Assembly: GCA_002351795.1 (NCBI GenBank)
Contig: DEHG01000106.1
Location: 1 to 33,074 of the forward strand
From: Ruminococcaceae bacterium UBA2806
GTDB taxonomy: Bacteria; Bacillota; Clostridia; Oscillospirales; Acutalibacteraceae
Length of the DNA: 33,074 bases
Direction: 5' to 3'
This document shows, piece by piece, positions 7,468 through 14,946 of this stretch. The position numbers were made by a program, and so were the translations under genes. The notes under the pieces are model-generated. The model was not told where the DNA came from and ran no database searches. It was given only the letters and a program-made list of their open reading frames with translations. How positions within the stretch are numbered: position 1 is the stretch's first letter; every line of letters starts with the position of its first letter.

Positions 7468-8199
7468 ATGAAAAAGACAGTTACAAGAAAGATTTTTGCA
7501 GGTATTATGGCAGCAGTTTGTTCAGTATCAGCTATGTCAGCAGTTACAGCAATGACAGTAAGCGCAGCTTCACCGTCAGTATCCGTTTCATCAGTAAGCC
7601 GTCAGGTCGCTGTTGTAAACCTCAAGGGCGAGGACTGGAACTACAGTGCAGACAGCCTTTGCGCTAAGATCACCTGTGATTATAACTGGTCAACCTGCAA
7701 TTGCTGCTTCAAGGCATCAGGTGTTACGCCGGGTGTGACAAATGCAGTTCTTAAGGCAGAGGTAGAGGACGGCTACTGGCAGAATGTTCCGATGAAGTTT
7801 ACAGTTGACAATAACCTCAATGTAAAGGGTCAGCAGAACGGAAGTGTATATTACACAGGTAAGAAAAAGTCACAGTCAGGCAGCCAGACTCAGCAGAGCC
7901 AGTCACAGCAGCAGGCAGCTCCGAAATATCAGTCATCAACAACGACTTATACAATGAAGGGCTGCAACTGGAATTACAGCGCAGACAGTCTTTGTGCATC
8001 TATAGGCTGTGATTTCAACTGGAATACATCTACCTGCAAATTCATTATCACAGCTTCAAAGCCCGGTGTAACAAACGCAGTTCTCAAGGCAAAGAGAACT
8101 GACGGCAAGTGGAACAACACACCTATCCGCTTCACTGTTGACAATAATCTCAACATCAGCTATCAGAAGACAGGCGATATGTTCGTAACAAATAACTGA
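7468..8199 (+). CDS. secreted protein with two copies of an unrecognised Cys-containing domain
   Basis: A 243-aa exported protein I cannot assign to a family. AAAGGAG (7452-7458) fixes the ATG at 7468. Residues 1-33 are a signal peptide ending VSA/A. Two copies of one domain follow, about 45-129 and 159-241, joined by a Gln/Ser-rich linker (about 134-150). Both copies contain NWNYSADSLCA (first copy DWNYSADSLCA), PGVTNAVLKA and FTVDNNLN. Cysteines 65, 70 and 77 match 176, 181 and 190, and the first copy has two extra ones (79, 80). Codons such as AAC, AAG and CTC are commoner than in neighbouring genes, suggesting high expression. It stands alone with its own promoter and terminator. A surface-binding or adhesive role is possible but unproven. 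Confidence 0.85.
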   Translation: MKKTVTRKIFAGIMAAVCSVSAMSAVTAMTVSAASPSVSVSSVSRQVAVVNLKGEDWNYSADSLCAKITCDYNWSTCNCCFKASGVTPGVTNAVLKAEVEDGYWQNVPMKFTVDNNLNVKGQQNGSVYYTGKKKSQSGSQTQQSQSQQQAAPKYQSSTTTYTMKGCNWNYSADSLCASIGCDFNWNTSTCKFIITASKPGVTNAVLKAKRTDGKWNNTPIRFTVDNNLNISYQKTGDMFVTNN

Positions 8200-8244
8200 T
8201 ATCGGTCTGAAAAAGCTTACAGGGTTGCCATTTGATATAAAAAG

Positions 8245-8283
8245 CCGCCGTTTATTCCATTAAGTTTACGGAATAAACGGCGG
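8245..8283. terminator. strong bidirectional intrinsic terminator
   Basis: A perfect 14-bp stem, CCGCCGTTTATTCC (8245-8258) with GGAATAAACGGCGG (8270-8283), encloses an 11-base loop. On the plus strand it is followed by TAATTTTTATTG. On the minus strand it is followed by CTTTTTATAT. It therefore serves both the secreted protein gene and the convergent Mrp operon. Confidence 0.92.
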
Positions 8284-8310
8284 TAATTTTTATTGTTTAA
8301 ATTTCAACTT

Positions 8311-8344
8311 TTTAACAATGAATTGTTGAAAATGTTGAAAACAT
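8311..8344. repeat. TTCAACAAT hairpin and ATGTTGAAAACAT palindrome
   Basis: TTTAACAAT (8311-8319) pairs with ATTGTTGAA (8322-8330) with one mismatch, and ATGTT-GAA-AACAT (8332-8344) follows, overlapping the stop codon of the Mrp gene. The sequence belongs with the TTTCAACAT hairpins of the left spacer, and again lies just beyond the 3' end of a minus-strand gene. Confidence 0.5.
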
Positions 8345-9213
8345 CAGATATGAATAAGAGTTTCAAGAACATCGGCAGCTGCCTTTGCTTCATCGCTTAC
8401 AATGCTTTCGATCTTTCCGTCATCACAGGCTTTTGCGTTTTTCGGGTCTATCGGGAGCTGTGCAATGACTTTAAGATCAAATTCCTTTGCAACCTCGTCA
8501 ATTTTGCTCTCACCGAAGGGATAATGCTTCTTTCCGCAGTCAGGACATACATAATAGCTCATATTCTCAACTACTCCGAGGATGGGAACATTCATAAGCT
8601 TTGCCATTTTTACAGCCTTGCCTACGATCATTGATACAAGATCCTGCGGTGAAGTTACAACTATGATTCCGTCAAGCGGAAGTGACTGATAAACCGTCAG
8701 CGGGACATCACCTGTTCCGGGAGGCATATCTACAAACATAAAGTCGATATCGCCCCATACAACATCGGACCAGAACTGCTTTACGGTGCCTGCAAGAATG
8801 GGTCCTCTCCATACAACGGGATCGGTGGCGTTCTCCAAAAGAAGGTTGATGGACATTACCTTAATGCCGCCCTCGGTAATTACAGGGTGTATGCCCTTTT
8901 CGCTGCCCATTGCCCTTTCATTAAGACCGAAAGCCTTAGGTATGGACGGACCTGTTATATCAGCGTCAAGAATAGCTGTTTTATAGCCTTTTCTGCTGAA
9001 CATAACGGACATGAGCGAGGTTACTATTGATTTGCCTACGCCGCCCTTGCCGCTGACTACGCCGATAACCTTGCGTACCCTGCTGAAATCGTTCAGACTT
9101 TCGTGCAGCTCTACAGTTACGCCGCCCTCTCTTGAGGAACAGTTTGCGCTGCAGGTACTACAGTCATGTGTACATTCCTCTGTTACTTCTTTTTCCTTTT
9201 GATTCTCTGCCAT
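8344..9213 (-). CDS. Mrp/NBP35-family iron-sulfur cluster carrier ATPase
   Basis: A 289-aa P-loop protein of the Mrp/ApbC group, which holds an Fe-S cluster at a dimer interface and passes it to target enzymes. The deviant Walker A is GKGGVGKS (residues 55-62), the switch regions are DADITGPSIP and VDMPPGTGD, and the C-terminal cluster motif is CPDCGKK. An N-terminal CTHDCSTCSANC segment adds four cysteines, as in the longer Mrp forms found in anaerobes and NBP35. AAGGAGGTC precedes the ATG. It follows an acidic-tailed membrane protein gene and ends at the bidirectional terminator. Confidence 0.94.
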   Translation of the reverse strand: MAENQKEKEVTEECTHDCSTCSANCSSREGGVTVELHESLNDFSRVRKVIGVVSGKGGVGKSIVTSLMSVMFSRKGYKTAILDADITGPSIPKAFGLNERAMGSEKGIHPVITEGGIKVMSINLLLENATDPVVWRGPILAGTVKQFWSDVVWGDIDFMFVDMPPGTGDVPLTVYQSLPLDGIIVVTSPQDLVSMIVGKAVKMAKLMNVPILGVVENMSYYVCPDCGKKHYPFGESKIDEVAKEFDLKVIAQLPIDPKNAKACDDGKIESIVSDEAKAAADVLETLIHI

Positions 9214-9260
9214 TATAAATGACCTCCTTGTTTTATTGACAGCCTTGCGGCTAAAATTAT

Positions 9261-9845
9261 TTATTCATCAGTATCTTCTGTACCTTCATCATCTTCAGGT
9301 GTTTCCGTAGTTTCCGAAGTTTCTGCTGCTTCTGTAGTTTCTAAAGTTTCTGCCGTTTCTTCTGCTTCATCGGTTTCCTCAGATTCTGATTCATCGTCAA
9401 CAGGTTCTTTTTCAGCTTCTTTTACAGCTTTTTTAGCGCCTGACTTTGGTCTGTCAAGCTCATAGCCGCTGAGGAATGTGTAGGGGATCCCATATCCGAG
9501 AGCTACAGCCGCAATGCTGACAGTTTCAGGAACAGCCTGAAGATCAAGCGGGAAGGGAAGTCCTATAGCGCAAGCCGAAAGAATGATGTATAAAGCGGGA
9601 AGATCTATAAACAAAAGAGCTGCAAATGAAAAACGCTTTACCTGCTTGCCGTCGCCTACTCTTGTCGCATAAAACAGTATCAGACCGAATACGACATATA
9701 CAAGAGATTTAAGCAGAAGTTTTACAGTGGAATCCATTCCGTTAGAATTTTCAATTATTCCCATAAAGAAATAGGAACAAATTACATAAGCAATTACAAG
9801 AAATGCCGAAAAAACAAGTCCCGAGACATCCTTTTTCATTTTCAT
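9261..9845 (-). CDS. membrane protein with long Glu/Thr-rich acidic tail
   Basis: A 194-aa protein I do not recognise. About four membrane segments span residues 8-30, 44-62, 72-95 and 107-128. After a basic stretch (KSGAKKAVK) the last 55 residues are almost only Glu, Asp, Thr, Ser and Ala, with repeated EETAET/ETTEA/ETSETTE units. Such a tail is expected to be disordered and negatively charged. The start lies after GGAAAGG; a second Met at codon 3 is equally possible. It sits between prmA (18 bases upstream) and the Mrp gene and is probably cotranscribed with both. The function is unknown. Confidence 0.8.
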   Translation of the reverse strand: MKMKKDVSGLVFSAFLVIAYVICSYFFMGIIENSNGMDSTVKLLLKSLVYVVFGLILFYATRVGDGKQVKRFSFAALLFIDLPALYIILSACAIGLPFPLDLQAVPETVSIAAVALGYGIPYTFLSGYELDRPKSGAKKAVKEAEKEPVDDESESEETDEAEETAETLETTEAAETSETTETPEDDEGTEDTDE

Positions 9846-9863
9846 AAAAATATCGCCTTTCCT

Positions 9864-10781
9864 TTATCTTAATTTTGCTGCAAGACACAGCCAGCCTTTT
9901 TCCTCATACTGTTCAAATACGGTCATATTTTCGGGCAGCGCATCCAGAACGTCCTGTAGTCTGCTGTCGATAATTCCGCTCATGATATAAACAGTATTTT
10001 TATCCATATGCTTTTCAATATCAGCCGAAAGCATTATTATTGCATCGGCAACGATATTTGCAGTGATAATATCAAAGGTACCTTCAACCTTATCGGCTAA
10101 ATTTCCCTTTATACCCTTGTATCTGTCCTCAACATGATTAAGCTTTGCATTTTCCATTGAGGATTTTACCGCCATTTCGTCAATGTCGATACCAAGAGCG
10201 CTTTGTGCGCCAAGAAGAAGTCCGGCAACTGAAAGAATACCGCTGCCGCTGCCGACGTCAAGCATTCTTGAACCCGGATGCACAAATTTTTCAAGAGCTT
10301 CAAGACAAAGCCTTGTTGTTTCATGCGTACCCGTACCGAAGGCAAGACCCGGCTCTAAATTCAGAACGACCCTGTCCCCCGCTTCATAATCGTCACGCCA
10401 TATAGGGCGGATAAGTATTTTTTCACCGACAGGGATGGGCTTGAAATACTTTCTCCAGCTTACAAGACAGCTTTCAACATCGCAGCTGCCCGAGCTTATC
10501 TCATAGGATATACCCTCAGCGCCAAGACGTTCACGGATAAATGAAACTGCCTCGGCGGGATTTTCCTCTGGGCTTATATAAATATGAATAATGCCGTGTT
10601 CCCTGTCCTTTTTAAGAAGCTCCTCATCTATCAGGTCGATATTGGCAATTTCCAGTACCTCCTGTTCAAGCTCGGAGTAATCCTCGATATAGATGCCGTA
10701 AGGCACTGTCATCTGGGCAATATTGCCTGCCGTTTCAATATCCTTTGAAGGAACAGTGACTGTTATTTCCGTCCAATCCAT
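9864..10781 (-). CDS. prmA: ribosomal protein L11 methyltransferase PrmA
   Basis: A 305-aa SAM-dependent enzyme that methylates amino groups of ribosomal protein L11. The family signature EPGLAFGTGTHETT is intact, followed by the SAM-binding LDVGSGSGILSV, the acidic residue in LGIDIDEMAV, and NIVAD. The N-terminal third is the L11-recognition domain. The ATG at 10781 is preceded by AGAAAGG and lies inside the last 19 bases of the upstream small membrane protein gene, so the two are translationally linked. Confidence 0.95.
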   Translation of the reverse strand: MDWTEITVTVPSKDIETAGNIAQMTVPYGIYIEDYSELEQEVLEIANIDLIDEELLKKDREHGIIHIYISPEENPAEAVSFIRERLGAEGISYEISSGSCDVESCLVSWRKYFKPIPVGEKILIRPIWRDDYEAGDRVVLNLEPGLAFGTGTHETTRLCLEALEKFVHPGSRMLDVGSGSGILSVAGLLLGAQSALGIDIDEMAVKSSMENAKLNHVEDRYKGIKGNLADKVEGTFDIITANIVADAIIMLSADIEKHMDKNTVYIMSGIIDSRLQDVLDALPENMTVFEQYEEKGWLCLAAKLR

Positions 10782-11011
10782 TTTCTTTTTCCTTTCTCAT
10801 CCGTTTTTATTGCGGGAAGTCCAAGTTTTTTACCGGATTTTGATTTCTTTTTTTCGGAAACGTTTTTTTTCTTGTTTCCGCAATCATTGAAACTCATATT
10901 GAAAGCAAGTCCGTTTTTGATAGGTGAGATCAGAAAACCTGTAATAGTGCCGATTGCTGCCCCAAGGAAAAAACATAAACCTGCTATCAGGGCTATTGTT
11001 GACTTATTCAT
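10763..11011 (-). CDS. small single-pass membrane protein, YtxH-like
   Basis: An 82-aa protein with one Gly/Ala-rich membrane segment (about residues 5-29, ending FLISPIKNG) and a very basic tail of Lys, Ser and Gly. The glycine pattern and the segment end resemble YtxH-domain proteins, but the match is loose. GAAGGAGG places the start at the ATG of MNKSTIAL; an upstream in-frame ATG at 11059 overlaps the promoter and lacks a ribosome site. The gene's 3' end overlaps prmA by 19 bases. The function is not known. Confidence 0.72.
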   Translation of the reverse strand: MNKSTIALIAGLCFFLGAAIGTITGFLISPIKNGLAFNMSFNDCGNKKKNVSEKKKSKSGKKLGLPAIKTDEKGKRKWIGRK

Positions 11012-11047
11012 TTTATCCTCCTTCATTATAATAACAGTATGTTTATT

Positions 11048-11076
11048 ATTATAATGCAAAACCGCCGCAAAAACAA
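11048..11076 (-). promoter_or_regulatory. promoter of the small membrane protein-prmA-Mrp run
   Basis: On the minus strand TTGTTT (11071-11076) and a perfect TATAAT (11048-11053) are 17 bases apart. The start would be near 11041, about 30 bases before the ATG at 11011. Confidence 0.7.
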
Positions 11077-11157
11077 CTATAAATTTGTCTGTTTTATGAT
11101 TTGAAGAACAATTTTATAAAATAATTACCTGAATCCGTGAAAGTCCGAAGAAAAAAA

Positions 11158-11256
11158 GTTTCGCCACCAGCGTGACGCTGGACTCTAAATGCGGGGTTCG
11201 CTACACTCCGTTTCGCCAGCGTGACGCTGGACTCATAACGCCCGGCGAGCCGCCGG
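11158..11256. repeat. GC-rich island with three 6-bp stem-loops, two in direct repeat
   Basis: GTTTCGCCA(CCA)GCGTGACGCTGGACTC occurs at 11158-11185 and, without the extra CCA, at 11210-11234. Each copy holds the palindrome CCAGCG-TGA-CGCTGG (11167-11181 and 11216-11230). A third stem, CCGGCG-AGC-CGCCGG, lies at 11242-11256. All have three-base loops. GC content is far above the flanking DNA, which suggests an interspersed REP- or MITE-like element. A 79-codon open frame across it is low-complexity and not believable as a gene. Confidence 0.7.
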
Positions 11257-11371
11257 AGCCGTAACGCAGGGTGCATGGGGGTGCGGGTGTCTGGTGTACT
11301 GTTCTTGCAGCGGTTATTATAATCTGTTGTCACATTGCGTCACGGCTGAACTTATTTTTTTTTTGTTTTGC
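11257..11371. other. spacer upstream of the LRR gene promoter, no gene
   Basis: After the repeat island the GC-rich character continues to about 11311 (a G-rich stretch near 11271-11293) and then gives way to T-rich DNA (11353-11370). I see no gene or clear regulatory site in it. Confidence 0.5.
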
Positions 11372-11401
11372 TTGACTTTATATGTAAAGCAGTGATATAA
11401 T
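11372..11401 (+). promoter_or_regulatory. promoter of the LRR protein gene
   Basis: TTGACT (11372-11377) and a perfect TATAAT (11396-11401) are 18 bases apart, with a T-rich block just upstream. The start near 11408 gives a leader of about 85 bases before the ATG at 11493. Confidence 0.8.
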
Positions 11402-11492
11402 TAGTTTACAATAGATTCAAATGTATTATGGGAAAGCTGCATTTGGATCAAATTTATTACACTTTATAAAAGCATTTTGGGAGGTATTGTCT

Positions 11493-13034
11493 ATGAAAAT
11501 GCAAAAAAAATTGCTCAGAAAATCACTTTGTATAGCACTTGGTGCCGTTACACTTGGAGGCTTTGCTGCTGTTGCTGCTCCTGTATTAACAGATAGCGGA
11601 ATTGTAGCTGAGGCTGCTTTTAGTACTAATCTTAATTATAAAGATTACAAGTATAAGATAGTAAATGATGACTATGCAGTAATAACAGAGTATGCAGGCA
11701 GGGATAAAAACCTTGTTATCCCCGAATCAATCCATGATTTCAAGATCATCGGTATTGCAGGCGGTGCTTTCACAGGCAATCAGGTTATCGAAACAGTTGA
11801 GATACCCGAAGGTGTAATGGAGATCGGAAACGGCGCATTTTATAAGTGCGACAATCTGGCTAGTGTAAGTATTCCTTCTACTGTAGAATCTATCGGCTAT
11901 AAGGCTTTTGCTGAAACTTCTCTGACTTCAGTTGAGATCCCTGAATCCGTAAAGAAAATCGGAGTATCAGCTTTCAACAGCTGTTATCTGCTTAGAGAGG
12001 CAACTATTAATGCAGAAGTTGATGAAATTCCTATGTTTGCATTCAATAACTGTGCATCACTTGAAAAAATAGATCTTCCGTATTCTGTTCAGAAGATCGG
12101 CTTCCAGGCTTTCGGTCATTGTTCAGCTCTTGAGTCCGTAGATATCCCTGAGGATGTTGTTTCGATCGGTGACAGAGCTTTTGTCGGATGTTCTTCACTT
12201 TCTGAGGTAAATCTTAATGATAATCTTCAGAGCATAGGTCTTGAGGCATTCTATAGCTGCTCAAAGCTTATGAGTGTTGAAGTACCGAAGAACGTTCAGA
12301 AGATCGGTCTTATGGCATTCGGCTACTCATATAACGGAGCAGTAAAGAAGTTTATCCCGCATCCTGATTTCAAAATGACTGTTTATTTGGACAGCGCAGG
12401 TCAGGCATATGCAGTAAAGAACGGTTTCCAGTTTGAAACTCTTTATGAGCCGCTCCAGAATGATTCCACCACAGAAAAGTCTGAGTATAATCTTGGTGAA
12501 GAAATTGTTATAAAAGGTGCTGCATCAGGCGGTTCAGGTGAATATACTTACTCATATTACTTTAAGAGATCAGCTAACAAGAACTGGAAGCTTATCGGTG
12601 AGGAAAATACTACTGAAACAACTGCATCCTTTACTCCTAAAGCAGATGCTTTCTATGATGTAAAAGTAGTTGTTACCGATTCAAATGGTGAAAGTTCTGA
12701 ATTGGAAATGTTTATTTGCCCCAATAAGAAGTTTATGGAGAACGATTCTTATCTTGCATCATCCAAGGTTGCTCTCGGCAAAAATGTAAAGATATATGGC
12801 AAAGCAAGGTGTTCCTATATAGCAGATGAAGGCGAGGAAATGCCCGAAGCAATGACATATACCTATTATTTCAGAAGATCAGGCAATACAGCATGGAAGA
12901 TGATAGGTACGGAAGATACAAATAGTGATTCCGCAAGCTTCAAGCCCTCAGCAGCCGGAACTTATGAAGTAAAGGTTGTTACAAAGTTCGGTACTCTTTC
13001 CGATGAAAAGATCCTTACTGCAACAGTTGAATAA
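11493..13034 (+). CDS. secreted BspA-type leucine-rich repeat protein with two C-terminal beta domains
   Basis: A 513-aa exported protein. GGGAGG (11479-11484) sets the ATG at 11493, and a signal peptide ends near VAEAA at residue 41. From about residue 75 to 285 run BspA-type (LRR_5) repeats with units such as VEIPEGVMEIGNGAFYKCDNL, recurring every 22-23 residues. The segment AYAVKNGFQFETL closes the array. Two related beta domains follow (about 328-415 and 425-513), sharing YTYSYYFKRSANKNWKLIG and YTYYFRRSGNTAWKMIG. No dockerin, sortase motif or membrane anchor is visible. BspA-like proteins often act in adhesion; that role is inferred here. It has its own promoter and terminator. Confidence 0.93.
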   Translation: MKMQKKLLRKSLCIALGAVTLGGFAAVAAPVLTDSGIVAEAAFSTNLNYKDYKYKIVNDDYAVITEYAGRDKNLVIPESIHDFKIIGIAGGAFTGNQVIETVEIPEGVMEIGNGAFYKCDNLASVSIPSTVESIGYKAFAETSLTSVEIPESVKKIGVSAFNSCYLLREATINAEVDEIPMFAFNNCASLEKIDLPYSVQKIGFQAFGHCSALESVDIPEDVVSIGDRAFVGCSSLSEVNLNDNLQSIGLEAFYSCSKLMSVEVPKNVQKIGLMAFGYSYNGAVKKFIPHPDFKMTVYLDSAGQAYAVKNGFQFETLYEPLQNDSTTEKSEYNLGEEIVIKGAASGGSGEYTYSYYFKRSANKNWKLIGEENTTETTASFTPKADAFYDVKVVVTDSNGESSELEMFICPNKKFMENDSYLASSKVALGKNVKIYGKARCSYIADEGEEMPEAMTYTYYFRRSGNTAWKMIGTEDTNSDSASFKPSAAGTYEVKVVTKFGTLSDEKILTATVE

Positions 13035-13068
13035 TATATTATAAAAAACATAATAAACTAAAAAACTG

Positions 13069-13099
13069 ACCCTCCGTTTGTTTATTGCAGACGGAGGGT
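13069..13099. terminator. bidirectional intrinsic terminator
   Basis: ACCCTCCGT (13069-13077) pairs with ACGGAGGGT (13091-13099) around a 13-base loop. The plus-strand exit is ATTTTC and the minus-strand exit is CAGTTTTTTAG, so it can end both the LRR gene and the convergent lipoprotein gene. Confidence 0.88.
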
Positions 13100-13111
13100 A
13101 TTTTCTATGTG

Positions 13112-13456
13112 TTATTCATTGCTGTTTTGTGTGCTTTCGCTGAAGTCGATACTGTCTTTTATATCGCTGACAGCCTTGCTTAATTCACCGTTGTTTATAC
13201 CGCTTTGTAAGCTTCCGGCAGCGCTGTTAAGCTCATTTCCGGCATTATCAAGACCGTTATGTATATCGCTTACCATATCGCTTAATTCAGATGCTGCGCT
13301 GTTGAATTCACTTTGCAGATCCTGAGCCTCGCTCATAAGTCCTGTAAGATTCTTTGCAGCTTCATCCTGTGCTTCCTTATACTCATTGCAGGAGCAGAAA
13401 GTAAGGGCAGTTATGGCAGCCAGACCGATCAATATATATTTAATTGATTTTTTCAT
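13112..13456 (-). CDS. small lipoprotein with helical amphipathic body
   Basis: A 114-aa protein with a lipoprotein-type signal peptide ending ALTFCSC; Cys21 or Cys23 could be the lipidated residue. The remaining 90 residues are rich in Ala, Ser, Glu, Asn and Leu with heptad-like spacing and no Pro, so a helical or coiled-coil body is likely. The ATG follows GGGAGGTG. A 9-bp hairpin lies between it and the upstream M23 gene. I do not recognise a family. Confidence 0.78.
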   Translation of the reverse strand: MKKSIKYILIGLAAITALTFCSCNEYKEAQDEAAKNLTGLMSEAQDLQSEFNSAASELSDMVSDIHNGLDNAGNELNSAAGSLQSGINNGELSKAVSDIKDSIDFSESTQNSNE

Positions 13457-13490
13457 TTTGTCACCTCCCTGTTACAAAGCCGTTCCGGAA

Positions 13491-13521
13491 AGCGCAGCAC
13501 AGTAAAGATACCTGCTGCGCT
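13491..13521. other. 9-bp hairpin in the M23-lipoprotein gap
   Basis: AGCGCAGCA (13491-13499) pairs with TGCTGCGCT (13513-13521) around 13 bases. No T tract follows on the minus strand, so it is not a normal terminator. On that strand a possible promoter TTGTCA-16-TATCTT overlaps it, which would place the hairpin over the -10 region; it could equally be an mRNA processing or stability structure. Confidence 0.45.
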
Positions 13522-13544
13522 CAGAATGACAATGTTATGATTAT

Positions 13545-14258
13545 TTAAAATAATGATGCGGGATCAATATGCTCGCCTCCGGCAAATGCCTCAAGATGGA
13601 GATGAGGCTCATCATTCTGCTCAGAAGGAATTGTTCCGATATAGCCTATCGTTTCCCCTGCCATGACATGAACTCCCTCTTCGACAACGGAGACATTTGT
13701 CATACCGCAGTAACTCAGCTCATGATCGCTGCTTTTGATGCAGATAATATTGCCAAGCAGCGGATCCTGTTTTATTTCGCTTACTATTCCGCTTTCAACG
13801 GCATGTACGGATGCGCCTTCCGCACCGCTGATATCAATGCCGTTATGAGTGCGCCAGTCCTTCATTGTTTCGGAATATACAGGCTTTTCGGGGCTGTAGG
13901 TCTTTATGATATCTCCCTTTGATATGGGCTTATAGGTTCTGCCTGATTCCTGTGAGGGTTTTTCGGACGGCTTTTCGTCTGATGACTGAGCCTTGCTTTC
14001 TTCTTTTTCCAAAGCAGAGCTTTCATCGGCTTTTTCGGGATAATCCTCTCCGCTTACCTCTTTTGCAGCTTCAAGAACAGAGCTTTCGGCTTTTGACGGC
14101 TGTTCGGCTTCGTCCGAAGCGGAATATTCCTCAACGCTGCCGTAGGTATTCCACGCTGCTCCGGCAACAGCAGATATACAAAGAGCAAGAGAAATATAAA
14201 AAGCAATGTTTTTACCGGGCGATCTTCTGATATATTTTTCTTTTTTAAGATTGAACAT
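13545..14258 (-). CDS. membrane-anchored M23 zinc peptidase, SpoIIQ-like
   Basis: A 237-aa protein with a basic N-terminus, one membrane anchor (about residues 17-37), a Ser/Glu/Lys-rich linker (45-108) and a C-terminal M23 (LytM) domain. The zinc site is complete: His138 and Asp142 in HNGID, and His219/His221 in HLHLE. The layout resembles SpoIIQ, the forespore partner of SpoIIIAH; clostridial SpoIIQ keeps the zinc site, unlike that of Bacillus subtilis. It could instead be a vegetative cell-wall hydrolase. GGAGG at the right spacing favours the ATG at 14258 over an upstream GTG at 14267. Confidence 0.86.
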   Translation of the reverse strand: MFNLKKEKYIRRSPGKNIAFYISLALCISAVAGAAWNTYGSVEEYSASDEAEQPSKAESSVLEAAKEVSGEDYPEKADESSALEKEESKAQSSDEKPSEKPSQESGRTYKPISKGDIIKTYSPEKPVYSETMKDWRTHNGIDISGAEGASVHAVESGIVSEIKQDPLLGNIICIKSSDHELSYCGMTNVSVVEEGVHVMAGETIGYIGTIPSEQNDEPHLHLEAFAGGEHIDPASLF

Positions 14259-14300
14259 TTCCGGCACCTCCGCTATTATTGTTTACGGAGAGCCTTTGTT

Positions 14301-14936
14301 TTATGCATTTTTTTCAGACTGTCTTTTCTGCGCTTCAAGCTTTGAAAATATGCAGCCGCAGAAATTCTGTCGGTAAAGTCCGTATTGATATGAAAGCTCC
14401 GTTGAACGCTTATATCCGCCCTTTTTTTTAAAATCAGAAAAAAGATATGAAACTCCGTTTTTTTCACTTATCTCTTTACCGATATTATTGAGAACGGCGC
14501 TGTCCTTCTGAGGTGATATTGTCAGAGTGGTTGTAAAAAAGTCAAGTCCATATTCCTTTGCTGCAAGCGCAGATTCGTTAAGACGCATACGGTAACATTC
14601 AAGACAGCGTTTGCCTCTTTCCGGTTCGTTTTCAAGTCCCTTTGACATCTCATAAAATTTTTCGGGTTCATATTTTCCCTCAATGAATTTTACATCAGGA
14701 CACATTTCACCGATAAGTCTTTTTTGTTCAGAAACTCTGTGTCTGTATTCGGATTCGGGAGAAATATTAGGGTTATAATAAAACAGTGTGATATCCATAT
14801 GCTTTGTAAGATATTCAAGTACATAGCTGCTGCAAGGCGCACAGCAGCTGTGCAAAAGCAGTGTAGGTCTTTTGCCTGCTTTTGCAAATTCCTCAAGTGT
14901 CTTATCAAGAACAATCTGATAATTTACTTTTTGCAT
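14301..14936 (-). CDS. queH: epoxyqueuosine reductase QueH
   Basis: A 211-aa enzyme of the QueH (former DUF208) family, which reduces epoxyqueuosine to queuosine in tRNA and replaces QueG in many anaerobes. The N-terminal HSCCAPC (Cys31, Cys32, Cys35), the central KRCLECYRMRL and the C-terminal FCGCIFS carry the conserved cysteines that bind an Fe-S cluster and further metal. The PNISPESEYRHR and TTTLTISPQKD segments are also typical. AAAGGAG precedes the ATG. It is 10 bases downstream of the HAD phosphatase gene. Confidence 0.95.
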   Translation of the reverse strand: MQKVNYQIVLDKTLEEFAKAGKRPTLLLHSCCAPCSSYVLEYLTKHMDITLFYYNPNISPESEYRHRVSEQKRLIGEMCPDVKFIEGKYEPEKFYEMSKGLENEPERGKRCLECYRMRLNESALAAKEYGLDFFTTTLTISPQKDSAVLNNIGKEISEKNGVSYLFSDFKKKGGYKRSTELSYQYGLYRQNFCGCIFSKLEAQKRQSEKNA

Positions 14937-14946
14937 AAATACTCCT

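Noticed and set aside
11158..11256. CRISPR array
   Set aside because: Only two imperfect direct repeats with one 24-base interval are present, both internally palindromic, and no cas genes are visible.
11094..11333. 79-codon minus-strand open frame across the GC-rich repeat island
   Set aside because: It is translated from palindromic repeats, has no ribosome site, overlaps no conserved motif and is rich in Arg, as expected from chance reading of GC-rich DNA.
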